DNA from: Marinobacter sp. 2_MG-2023
Lineage (GTDB): Bacteria > Pseudomonadota > Gammaproteobacteria > Pseudomonadales > Oleiphilaceae
Length of the DNA: 64,000 nt
Direction: 5' to 3'
NCBI RefSeq assembly: GCF_030546935.1
Contig: NZ_JAUOPH010000001.1
Coordinates: forward strand, 682,001-746,000
The notes under the pieces: model-generated
What the model saw: the letters and a program-made list of their open reading frames with translations, nothing else
Database searches by the model: none
What the model was told of the DNA's origin: nothing
Shown here: positions 45,750 to 53,465 of the stretch, piece by piece
Position numbering within the stretch: position 1 is the stretch's first letter
Layout: each line of letters begins with the position of its first letter
Program-made: the position numbers and the translations under genes

Positions 45750-47021
45750 CTATGCGACCACCCCCCTCGATATCAGGGTACTGACAATCTCAAGGAGTCG
45801 CTGATCCTGCCAACGATCTGCAATCAACTGAACCCCAACCGGCATACCAGTCTTTCCAGTACTAAACGGCAGGTTGATGCATGGAACGCCAAGCAGCGTC
45901 CAGGCGCGACAATAGATCGAGTCGCCTGTGCTCTCCAGGCCTTCAGGTGCTTCGCCGGTCGCACTGGCGGCAAGAATTACATCAGCCTTTGTATCGAACA
46001 CAGCTGTCAGCGCCTGCCGCAAGCTATCTGCTGCAAGCATCGCTTCGCGATACTGTAGGTAGTCGATCGCCTTCCCCTCTTCGATCAACTCGACCAGTTT
46101 GAGGCTCATGCGGTCGGACAATAGGGAGTATTCACTGGCCAGGGTTTGGGCCGCCTCGTAAGCCATCACCACTTTTTGGTGCTCCACCAGTGCTTCGTAC
46201 CTCTCGTCCAGGGGTAGCTGAACCAGTTCAGCACCGGCATTTTGTAATCTTGCCTGGGCCGTAGCCAGTGCTTGGACGACATCATCATCGGCCGGAAGAG
46301 CGTTGGGCAGGCTATGAATACCGACACGAACTCCGACTAAATCTTCCCACGGCGCAATATTTGGTGCGCGGGTCAGAGCCGAAAAGGTCGTGCAGATGTC
46401 TTCGATATTACGTGCGAACCAACCCAGGGTATCCAGTGATGGAGAGAACGATTTTACGCCCGCAGCGCTGAGAGTATCGAACGTCGGTTTGAAACCGAAT
46501 ACCCCGCAATAACTCGCTGGACGAATCATACTGCCCGCAGTCTGAGTGCCAAATGCCAGCGGCACCATTCCCGCGGCTACAGCCGCCGCTGACCCGCTGG
46601 AGGAGCCCCCTGGGGTGCGGGATGGATCGTGCGGATTACGAGTTTTACCCGGAGTGAAAAAAGCGAGCTCAGTTGAGACTGTTTTACCCATAACCAACGC
46701 GCCCTGCTTCTGAAGCAGCGTTACCAGTGACGCATCAACAAGCGAGGAGGATGTCTGCAAATAACCACCCGTACCCCAACCAGTTGGAAAATCAACGGTC
46801 TCGATAATATCCTTGATACCCACAGGTACACCGAACAATGGCTTGTCTGCCAGATCAGCATCAAGCTCGGGTGCCGCGACGGCCAAAGCCTCCCACGCCC
46901 TCACCTCGGGCTCGCATTTTTCGATCTGCGCCGCGCAAAAATGCCACCAGTCAAGGGGAGAAGCACGCCCCTCCGCCAGTGCAGCCTGATAGCTATTAAT
47001 CGTCATAGAATTGTCATTCAC
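45750..47021 (-). CDS. Amidase (amidase signature family)
   Basis: 423-aa hydrolase of the amidase signature family. The catalytic triad is visible: Lys in FGVPVGIKDII, cis-Ser in PGGSSSGSAAAVAAG, and the nucleophile Ser in GTQTAGSMIRPASYCG. The amide substrate is unknown; the TRAP system next to it may import it or its product. GTG start at 47021 has GGAGG ten bases before. It lies between tauE and dctP in the same direction. Confidence 0.87.
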   Translation of the reverse strand: MNDNSMTINSYQAALAEGRASPLDWWHFCAAQIEKCEPEVRAWEALAVAAPELDADLADKPLFGVPVGIKDIIETVDFPTGWGTGGYLQTSSSLVDASLVTLLQKQGALVMGKTVSTELAFFTPGKTRNPHDPSRTPGGSSSGSAAAVAAGMVPLAFGTQTAGSMIRPASYCGVFGFKPTFDTLSAAGVKSFSPSLDTLGWFARNIEDICTTFSALTRAPNIAPWEDLVGVRVGIHSLPNALPADDDVVQALATAQARLQNAGAELVQLPLDERYEALVEHQKVVMAYEAAQTLASEYSLLSDRMSLKLVELIEEGKAIDYLQYREAMLAADSLRQALTAVFDTKADVILAASATGEAPEGLESTGDSIYCRAWTLLGVPCINLPFSTGKTGMPVGVQLIADRWQDQRLLEIVSTLISRGVVA

Positions 47022-47060
47022 GTCGCGTCTTCCTCCGGTTCCAGCAGACAGATGATCCGG

Positions 47061-47849
47061 TCAGATGATTAATTTAAAGCCAACCAGCAGCATCAGAAAC
47101 GCAAAAAGGCGCTTAAGAAGCTGCGGGGACAGGTGATGGGCGAGCCTGACACCTAACCTGGCACAGGGAACGCTGATTAAGGCAATACCAACGAACGCTG
47201 GCCAGTAGAGATAGCCTGAGCTATACGCCGGCAACGTGGATTGTCCCTGCCCCGTCAGAACGAAGGTCCCGGCGCCAACTGCCGCGATCGGAAGACCACA
47301 AGCTGCTGAAGTACCGATTGCTCTCGCCATACTGGCACCGTTCCTGGCAAGCCAAGGTACATTCAGCACGCCGCCACCTATACCGAAGAGTGCCGAAATT
47401 GCGCCAATCAGGCCCCCTGCACCTAACATTACCGGTAAGCCGACCGGTTGCTTCCCGGTTTCAGCAGGCTTGGAAAACAGCATCCGAAGCGCCAGCACAA
47501 GCATGAATATCCCGAAGTAACGTTCAAGTAGGTCGGCCGGCAGCTGATCAGCGATAAGCCCGCCGAGCACCGCACCGGCCATCAATCCAGGAAGCATTTG
47601 CCTGAGTAAATGGAAAGCTACTGCGCCCTTTTTCCAGTGACCGAATGCGGAAGAGGCTCCCGTAACGGTTATGATTGCCAGCGACGTGCCTATGGCAAGG
47701 TGGACAACCACAGCAGGATCAACCCCCTGTTGGTTGAGTGCTACTATCAGCGCCGGTACGATTACCACTCCGCCACCTATACCAAACAAACCAGCAATCA
47801 CGCCGGCTACGGCGCCCACCAGTGAGAAGAACACCAGCGCTGACAACAT
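47061..47849 (-). CDS. TauE/SafE family membrane transporter
   Basis: 262-aa membrane protein with about eight segments and the internal repeat AGLFGIGGGVVIVPAL / SALFGIGGGVLNVPWL that marks the TauE/SafE (TSUP) family. Relatives export sulfite or sulfoacetate or take up organic acids. ATG at 47849 follows GAGG. First gene of a unit with the amidase and probably dctPQM. Confidence 0.85.
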   Translation of the reverse strand: MLSALVFFSLVGAVAGVIAGLFGIGGGVVIVPALIVALNQQGVDPAVVVHLAIGTSLAIITVTGASSAFGHWKKGAVAFHLLRQMLPGLMAGAVLGGLIADQLPADLLERYFGIFMLVLALRMLFSKPAETGKQPVGLPVMLGAGGLIGAISALFGIGGGVLNVPWLARNGASMARAIGTSAACGLPIAAVGAGTFVLTGQGQSTLPAYSSGYLYWPAFVGIALISVPCARLGVRLAHHLSPQLLKRLFAFLMLLVGFKLII

Positions 47850-48402
47850 AAAAACCTCACTCAAAACAATGTCGGGAGGGTGACAAACACCCCACCCAGG
47901 GAAGCGCCGAGAAAGCGCTTATAGAATGACCTGGCCAGCGCACACCCCAAGGCTAAACCAGTCATAGCCCAGACAGGCTTGAACATGAATCAGCAAAGGG
48001 AGCGATTGACAGCTCCTCCTACAAACAAAACAGAATTATGAATTTTGTATACAAAATACTAATGCAAACTTTAGGCCAAGTCAGGAAAATCCTTTATTTT
48101 CATATAGTTAATAATTAAAACCCGGCCAGAAACGAAGGTTTCACCGGATTTCTGCCTACTTATAGTGCGCAATAGACGACCGCATGCACTAGGTTAGATC
48201 AATGATCGAGGAGTAGTGAGGCTCTGGGATACCAAACGTTGCCAGCCCAGACATCTGGATGGATTAAATCTGAAAGAGGGAATCAATATCAGCGAGCGTC
48301 TTGAGAAGGACAAATGCCAAGGCGGGCGCTCATGGATTTAACATGAAATCTGTTTGCAGGCGCCAACAAGATTTCAAAGGTCAGAGGGTTGGCTTGTGTG
48401 AG
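47850..48402. other. Intergenic control region GntR / tauE
   Basis: No gene supported in 553 bp; the frames here look non-coding. It contains the perfect palindrome at 48042-48057 and AT-rich sequence just beyond it (48060-48120) where the tauE promoter could lie. Confidence 0.55.
48042..48057. promoter_or_regulatory. Perfect 16-bp palindrome, candidate GntR operator
   Basis: ATTTTGTATACAAAAT is fully symmetric and centred on GTATAC, the type of site bound by FCD-class GntR repressors. It lies 193 bp before tauE; the GntR gene is the next one on this strand. Confidence 0.7.
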
Positions 48403-49062
48403 TCAGCCAGAGATTATTCCCTGGAGGTCTGCAGACTGAAGCTTACGGAGCCCCAAGTGATTCCGAAGAATATTACCAAGGCGCTCGCCGTCTCGATCTT
48501 CAAGAGCCTCAATCATGTTTTCATGATCATTCATTGCTTTTTGCCAGTATTCATCGGTCATCTGGGCGGAGTAGCGGATCTGCTTAATGCGCTGACTGAG
48601 ATTGTTATACATTTCCATGAGCACATCATTATTTGATGCCAGCATGATGCATTCATGAATTTTCCGGTTGGCGCGAAAATACTCTTTGAGCTCACTACGA
48701 TGAAAATGATCTACCATTTTGAGGTGAAGCTCACGTATTTGGGCAACCTCAGCGTCGCTGATATATCTACAGGCAGCTTCTCCCGACAGCCCCTCTAATG
48801 CAGCCATCACGTCGTAGGTATGCTCAACGTCCTTCGTGGTCAGAAGAGTTACCCGGGCGCCACGATTTGGAGGGATTTCAATTAAACCTTCCGACTTCAG
48901 AACTTTCAGCGCTTCGCGGAGCGGGGTTCTGGAGATACCAAACCTTTCGCAGAGTTTTTTTTCAGAAACTTTCTCGCCTGGGGCCAATGTGCCTCGTTCG
49001 ATTAACTCTCTGATTCTGTCAGCAGCTTCTTGATAAAGAACTCTATGCTGTATTTTTCCCAT
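48403..49062 (-). CDS. GntR family regulator, FCD type
   Basis: 219-aa repressor-type protein. The N-terminal winged HTH (LCERFGISRTPLREALKVLK, then SEGLIEIPPNRGARV) and the C-terminal all-helical FCD ligand domain (about 90-210; metal-binding His in LHLKMVDHFHR) are clear. It probably senses a small organic acid and controls the amidase/TRAP/TauE genes. ATG at 49062 follows AAGG; the frame can run to 49089 but that start lacks a site. Confidence 0.88.
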   Translation of the reverse strand: MGKIQHRVLYQEAADRIRELIERGTLAPGEKVSEKKLCERFGISRTPLREALKVLKSEGLIEIPPNRGARVTLLTTKDVEHTYDVMAALEGLSGEAACRYISDAEVAQIRELHLKMVDHFHRSELKEYFRANRKIHECIMLASNNDVLMEMYNNLSQRIKQIRYSAQMTDEYWQKAMNDHENMIEALEDRDGERLGNILRNHLGLRKLQSADLQGIISG

Positions 49063-49662
49063 ATAACCTTTTTTTAAGACGAGGAGCACGCTGCCATAAA
49101 TTCCCCACGGCAGCTGGGCATGAATGAAGTCAAGTCACGAAACTGTAAACTGCATTAAGAATTCAAAATAGAGCGTCGCGCGTTGCTTTGCAAGAGCCAA
49201 GCGCTAACTATCATTAACCTTAAGATGACCAGCGCCCCACGCAGCGCTGCAATAATCTTACAGCCGCGAGATCAGTTTCAGCGTCTGTACACCGACCGTT
49301 TAAAGGCGCTTCGCGGCCCCAAAATCTGGGTCTGGCTCCTCTCACATTGACCTTACTTTCAGCAACAGCCGGAGTGTCGCTCTGCCAGGGAGCGCTGAGT
49401 AAAGCCGAGAGAACTCCCGATAATCGATTTGTTACAACGCGCGCATTATCATAATTAGTTTAGCTATGGGCACCCACTGAAGTTTGATCGGGGGAAGTCC
49501 AGATGGAGCGTGTCCATTTTATTGGGGAGGTCCAATCTGCACTTCAGCTACCTCATTCGCCAGAGCGCATACAAACAGGGCCGCCTCGCTATTTTTTGCC
49601 TACGTGTCTGCGCCCTTCACTGGAAAGTTACAGGCACCGGATATCACAAAAGGAAAACTCGA
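49063..49662. other. Left flank of the cassette region, no gene
   Basis: 600 bp with no supported gene. It holds an attC-like sequence (49151-49212) and a short inverted repeat CTGAAGT/ACTTCAG (49477-49547) whose neighbourhood could be an old insertion-sequence scar. The rest shows nothing I recognise. Confidence 0.5.
49151..49212 (+). repeat. attC-like sequence, left end of cassette row
   Basis: Starts TGCATTAAGAATTC and ends CCAAGCGCTAACTATCAT. The end matches that of the site at 50843-50929 (CCAAAGCGTTAACTGTCAT) almost base for base, and the start shares TGCATTAA-ATTC with it. The middle differs. Confidence 0.5.
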
Positions 49663-49797
49663 ATGGAAGCTTTCGGAATACTTGGTTTTTTGCTTGCTGG
49701 TTTTTGTTATTTCAGAATCGATGCGTTAGAAAAGAAATTAAAGGAAATGAGCGTCCTCGACAAAGATTTTGACTCGAAAAATGAAGTTGATAAATAA
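49663..49797 (+). CDS. Small single-span membrane protein
   Basis: 44-aa product (MEAFGILGFLLAGFCYFRID, then a charged helical tail). An AAAGGAAAA ribosome site lies 6 bases before the ATG. One membrane segment followed by LEKKLKEM, a possible short coiled coil. Function unknown. It lies in the cassette row, same direction as its neighbours. Confidence 0.5.
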   Translation: MEAFGILGFLLAGFCYFRIDALEKKLKEMSVLDKDFDSKNEVDK

Positions 49798-49895
49798 CTA
49801 TCGATCAAAAGAATACTGATGGCGCCCCCGCCCGCAATTCCAAACAAACGCAGCCGCGAATGCCGTTGGCACAAGCATCAATCAAGGAGTCAGAC

Positions 49896-50126
49896 TTGAG
49901 ATCGGGAATCCTCATCGTATTTATTGCTTTGCTGGTTGGATGTGCAACATATGAACAACCCATTCCGGCAGCAACAAGTTCAGGCGAAATCGTCGAGCCT
50001 ACATTTGAGCATAAGGCCGCTGGAGAGGCCTCGATCATGACGAACCAGGCCTTGAAGTCTTACCGGGAGGACTATGTCTATGCAACCCAACATAAAGCGT
50101 TTGCTCAATCTGATGTAGGTGCCTGA
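49896..50126 (+). CDS. Small lipoprotein of unknown function
   Basis: 76-aa product. The TTG at 49896 has AAGGAG six bases before it and gives a clean lipoprotein signal (RSGILIVFIALLVGC, lipobox LVGC). The mature part is about 60 residues with no family I recognise. A longer frame from 49860 lacks a good start. Within the cassette row. Confidence 0.55.
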   Translation: MRSGILIVFIALLVGCATYEQPIPAATSSGEIVEPTFEHKAAGEASIMTNQALKSYREDYVYATQHKAFAQSDVGA

Positions 50127-50290
50127 TCCTGGAAGTCCAATAGAACCTCAATAAAGCACGCGATAGAGAACTCTTTGATAGATTGTCAAGGAAACAATAA
50201 AAGACACGAAGCTGAATATCCGTGCAAGATTATCAATGTTGACGGGAAATGGGCCGGAGAGCGCTAGATGCTAACAAGGCACACCCTGCT

Positions 50291-50848
50291 ATGGCAAAGT
50301 TAATAGAATTTGAGACCGAACGGCTGTGTTTGCGGCAATGGCAAGAAAACGATTTCAAGCCGTTCGCCACGCTGAACGGCGATCCAAAGGTCATGGAGTA
50401 CTTTCCCGAACCGCTGAGCGGCCAGGCAAGTATTGAGATGGCGGAGAAAATTGGCTCACTCATAGAACAGCGCGGTTGGGGATTCTGGGCAGTCGAGGTC
50501 AAGGGTGCCGAGCCGTTTATTGGTTTTTGTGGACTGCACGTACCCACTGCAACGCTGCCTTTTTCTCCGTGTGTCGAGATTGGTTGGCGGTTATCGTCAG
50601 CTCACTGGGGGAAAGGCTATGCATCAGAGGCTGCTCGTGGTGCGCTGCATGTTGCGTTTCAACATTTAGAGCTTCCCGAGATTGTCTCCTTTACCACAGT
50701 TGGCAATCAGCGATCGCGTCGGGTCATGGAGCGCATAGGCATGGAGTGCAGTGGCCAGTTTGAGCATCCTGGCGTGCCTGAGAACAACCCCTTGCGGCCG
50801 CATGTACTTTACCGGTTACGACGAGAGCAGTGGGGTATAAAAGCCTAA
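50291..50848 (+). CDS. GNAT N-acetyltransferase, RimJ/RimL type
   Basis: 185-aa acetyltransferase. FETERLCLRQWQENDFKPF is the typical RimL-type start. The acetyl-CoA loop is seen in WRLSSAHWGKGYASEAARG and VGNQRSRRVMERIGM. Target unknown. Its stop codon TAA lies inside GCCTAAC, the first core site of the attC-like repeat that follows, the arrangement usual in integron cassettes. An AGCGCTAGATG end motif lies 21 bp before its ATG. Confidence 0.82.
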   Translation: MAKLIEFETERLCLRQWQENDFKPFATLNGDPKVMEYFPEPLSGQASIEMAEKIGSLIEQRGWGFWAVEVKGAEPFIGFCGLHVPTATLPFSPCVEIGWRLSSAHWGKGYASEAARGALHVAFQHLELPEIVSFTTVGNQRSRRVMERIGMECSGQFEHPGVPENNPLRPHVLYRLRREQWGIKA

Positions 50849-50929
50849 CCATTGCATTAAATTCGCTCTGGCCCGATGGGCCTACACCGGACGTCCATAT
50901 CGGACCGCCGCTAAACCAAAGCGTTAACT
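50843..50929 (+). repeat. attC-like site A
   Basis: 87 bp from GCCTAAC (fits RYYYAAC) to GTTAACT (one mismatch to GTTRRRY). Inner imperfect stem: GGCCCGATGGGCC pairs with GGACGTCCATATCGGACC. Shares GGMCCGCCGCT-N6/7-AGCGYTA with sites B and D. Overlaps the stop of the GNAT gene and ends 17 bp before the next gene. Confidence 0.65.
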
Positions 50930-50945
50930 GTCATGGAAGACATCA

Positions 50946-51416
50946 GTGAAATTTGAAGTATCGAGCAATCTGAAAATCAGTCCCGAAGATGTCGATGGAC
51001 TTCTCACCATGAAGGGTGTGAATTGGGAATTGAGTCCTCTCATCTACATGACGGCACCCTCAGGATGGTCATGTAAGCCAATCTTTGAATGGCCTACGGG
51101 CAAGGTGCTCTTCTCAAGCTGGATACTCCTTTTCGGCATCCTTCCCATCGATCGGCACACATTCTTTTTTAGCTCTATTGATCGCCAACGGGGTTTTATG
51201 GAATCGTCGAGCTCCATAACCAATAAGGTGTGGCACCATCGTCGAGACATCAGGATAAATGAGGCGTTGCCCCAGATCACAGATACCGTCGAGTTCCAGT
51301 GCAGGTTGCCGATACTGGAATATGTTCTGGCACCTGTTTACCGCTTAATCTTCACGCATCGTCATCGGGTGCTAAGGTCTTATTATGATGGCAGCGCCAG
51401 TCAACCAGTCAATTAA
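50946..51416 (+). CDS. Hypothetical protein in cassette row
   Basis: 156-aa product from a GTG at 50946 with GGAAG seven bases before it. A central hydrophobic segment (VLFSSWILLFGILPIDRHTF) and an Arg/Tyr-rich end (VYRLIFTHRHRVLRSYY) are visible. The end recalls proteins of the SRPBCC lipid-binding type, but I cannot confirm this. Flanked by attC-like sites A and B. Confidence 0.6.
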   Translation: MKFEVSSNLKISPEDVDGLLTMKGVNWELSPLIYMTAPSGWSCKPIFEWPTGKVLFSSWILLFGILPIDRHTFFFSSIDRQRGFMESSSSITNKVWHHRRDIRINEALPQITDTVEFQCRLPILEYVLAPVYRLIFTHRHRVLRSYYDGSASQPVN

Positions 51417-51484
51417 GTTCGTGCCGGCCTGCTGCCTCCACCGGACGGCCCTGTCGGGCCGCCGCTTATATCAGCGCTATGGGG
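51410..51484 (+). repeat. attC-like site B
   Basis: Runs from CAATTAAGTTCG to AGCGCTATGGGG and overlaps the stop of the gene before. Aligns along its length with site A (ATTAARTTCG, ACCGGACG, CGGRCCGCCGCT, AGCGYTA). The inner part CCGGACGGCCCTGTCGGGCC can fold on itself. Confidence 0.6.
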
Positions 51485-51508
51485 CACTGCTACCAAAAGG
51501 AGTTTCGA

Positions 51509-52168
51509 ATGAAATTTTTGGTTTTCTTGGGCACCGTACGCGATAGCACCCCTCCGAAGCCGGCACGCCTGGGTGTTCGGGTTACAGAAGCGGTTCTCGA
51601 ATGCCTGAACAGTCAATATCCCGAATATGAGATAGAGCTGGTTGATGCTTTGGATTATCCAGCAGAACCCGTCTTCAAACCGCACTTCGCTTACCCACGA
51701 AGCAAAGCGCCTGCGGAGCTCAACCAATTGGCAGAGAAGATAGAAAGTGCCGATGGATTTGTTATGGTCAGCCCTGAATATAATCATTCGATGAGCCCGG
51801 CGCTTGCTAACCTGTTGAACCACTTTGGTAGCTCCTTGTTCTCCTACAAGCCAAGTGCGATTGTTACCTATTCAGCAGGGCAATGGGGCGGCATGCGTGC
51901 AGCGGTCGCAATGCGTACGTTTCTCTCAGAGCTCGGCTGCCTGCCAGTTTCTGCAATGATTCATGTGCCCAAGGCACAGGAAATCTTTACGGCGGATGGC
52001 TCGGTGCAGCCCCATGAGGATCAAGGCTCTTGGTTCGATTATTTTGGTCGAACGTTCACCCAATTGATTTGGTGGGCTCAGGCTGCGAAGGAATATCGAG
52101 CGCAGGTTGATCCGCATAACCTGGTAAGGGATTTTAAGACGGATCCATCCGAACGCAACGCGCCTTAA
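51509..52168 (+). CDS. NADPH-dependent FMN reductase family protein
   Basis: 219-aa flavodoxin-like protein. FLVFLGTVRDSTPPKPARLG binds the FMN phosphate. MVSPEYNHSMSPALANLLNH is the conserved middle motif, and YSAGQWGGMRAAVAMR follows. A likely NAD(P)H:FMN or quinone reductase. AAAAGGAG precedes the ATG. Between attC-like sites B and C. Confidence 0.85.
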   Translation: MKFLVFLGTVRDSTPPKPARLGVRVTEAVLECLNSQYPEYEIELVDALDYPAEPVFKPHFAYPRSKAPAELNQLAEKIESADGFVMVSPEYNHSMSPALANLLNHFGSSLFSYKPSAIVTYSAGQWGGMRAAVAMRTFLSELGCLPVSAMIHVPKAQEIFTADGSVQPHEDQGSWFDYFGRTFTQLIWWAQAAKEYRAQVDPHNLVRDFKTDPSERNAP

Positions 52169-52178
52169 TGTGATTCAA

Positions 52179-52252
52179 ATAACAACCGGCTCCATGGCGA
52201 CCGGTTTTCCACCACCCAGCGGCGCCAAACCTGCGTGTGAGCCGGGGGTTAT
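52179..52252 (+). repeat. attC-like site C
   Basis: 74 bp with near-perfect inverted ends: ATAACAACCGGCTC at the left and GAGCCGGGGGTTAT at the right match at 12 of 14 positions, the R/L box layout of attC. Inside lies a second stem (ACCGGCTCCATGGCGACCGGT). Starts 10 bp after the reductase stop and ends 20 bp before the next ATG. Its inner sequence differs from A, B and D. Confidence 0.65.
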
Positions 52253-52272
52253 ATCTAAAGGATTTGCCAATC

Positions 52273-52689
52273 ATGAGTGAGTTATTCGGGTTTGGTAAGG
52301 CTATATTGGCCAGTCAGCCGTTCAGCGTCATGCTCGGTACCGAGCTTGAAATATTTGAGCCGGGCACGGCGGTTCTTACACTGGTTGTGCGTGACGAGCT
52401 GAAGCAGCAACACGGTTTCGTTCATGGAGGCGTTGTCAGTTACCTTGCCGACAATGCATTAACTTATGCGGGTGGTTCGGTTTTGGGAGACTCGGTGACT
52501 TCCGAGTACAAGATCAACTATCTTCGACCAGCTTTAGGTAAAAAATTAATAGCCAAAGCCAGCGTTCTGTCTTCGGGGAAAAACCAGGCTGTTTGCCAGT
52601 GCACAGTGGTTGCTGTTGGCGACGATGGTGGTGAACGTACGATTGCAGTTGCCCAAGGTACCATCAACAAGGTCAGCCCAAAAATATAA
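52273..52689 (+). CDS. PaaI-type hotdog-fold thioesterase
   Basis: 138-aa thioesterase. The hotdog core shows QQHGFVHGGVVSYLADNALTYAG with the usual HGG turn and Asp. Probably hydrolyses acyl- or aryl-CoA. AAAGGA is about ten bases before the ATG at 52273. Its stop codon lies in the core of attC-like site D. Confidence 0.85.
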   Translation: MSELFGFGKAILASQPFSVMLGTELEIFEPGTAVLTLVVRDELKQQHGFVHGGVVSYLADNALTYAGGSVLGDSVTSEYKINYLRPALGKKLIAKASVLSSGKNQAVCQCTVVAVGDDGGERTIAVAQGTINKVSPKI

Positions 52690-52740
52690 CAATCCTCACC
52701 AGTACGCGCTTGGTGGCCGCCGCTGTGTTCAGCGCTATAC
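52685..52740 (+). repeat. attC-like site D
   Basis: 56 bp from TATAAC to GCTATAC. Contains CACCA-N9-TGGTG and the shared block GGCCGCCGCT-N6-AGCGCTA found in sites A and B. Overlaps the thioesterase stop codon. Confidence 0.6.
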
Positions 52741-52818
52741 GACGCTTCAGGAGCGTGCGCAGTAACGGGGTAAAGCCCGCGACAACATCAACCGCACTAA
52801 CAAAACACAGGAGTATCA

Positions 52819-53337
52819 ATGTTTGTCTCTCAGCCCACGTTCGATTCGATTCTCCGAGGTGGCGTTCTTGCGACGTTGGCTATCGTTTGGGTCGTTACAT
52901 TGGTACGTGTCAACGGCCTAAGATCGTTTTCAAAGATGACGAGTTTTGACTTTGTGATGACCGTGGCCATGGGTTCCCTTGTTGCGAGTTCTAGTCAATC
53001 AACGAATTGGAATGCGTTTCTTCAGTCATCAGTTGCTATGGCCGCTCTTTTCGTAGTTCAGTTCTCTGCGGCGTTTGCCCGCAAATCGTCTGACAAGCTC
53101 AAGAGCATAATGCAGAACGAGCCAGTTATTCTCATGCGGGACGGAGTGATTTTTGACGATGCCCTAGCCAAGACGCGCGTATCAAGAGATGACCTTATAG
53201 CAAAGCTACGGGAAGCAAATGTATGTAATTTCTCATCCGTCCACGCTGTAATTCTTGAGACTACCGGTGATATCTCTGTACTCCACGGAGGTAACTTCTC
53301 CGACGATTTGCTCCAGGGGGCAAGGTTCATCAAGTAG
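52819..53337 (+). CDS. DUF421 family membrane protein (YetF-like)
   Basis: 172-aa protein with three N-terminal membrane segments (RGGVLATLAIVWVVTLVRV first) and a C-terminal soluble domain (EPVILMRDGVIFDDALAKTR, VHAVILETTGDISVL). Matches the DUF421/YetF layout, function unknown. CAGGAG lies close before the ATG. Last gene of the cassette row. Confidence 0.82.
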   Translation: MFVSQPTFDSILRGGVLATLAIVWVVTLVRVNGLRSFSKMTSFDFVMTVAMGSLVASSSQSTNWNAFLQSSVAMAALFVVQFSAAFARKSSDKLKSIMQNEPVILMRDGVIFDDALAKTRVSRDDLIAKLREANVCNFSSVHAVILETTGDISVLHGGNFSDDLLQGARFIK

Positions 53338-53465
53338 CCAATGGCATCGTATTTGAACATTTCTCACACGGGAGACATCCGCATATCAAACGGCTCAAAT
53401 CGACTTTGCACTCCCCGGCCTGGCGGCCGCTGCTTCACGGCTCCAAATGGGAGTCTGCCCTCCTC

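Noticed and set aside
48301..48636. 111-aa plus-strand reading frame opposite the GntR gene
   Set aside because: Shadow frame of the regulator; no ribosome site and no recognisable protein.
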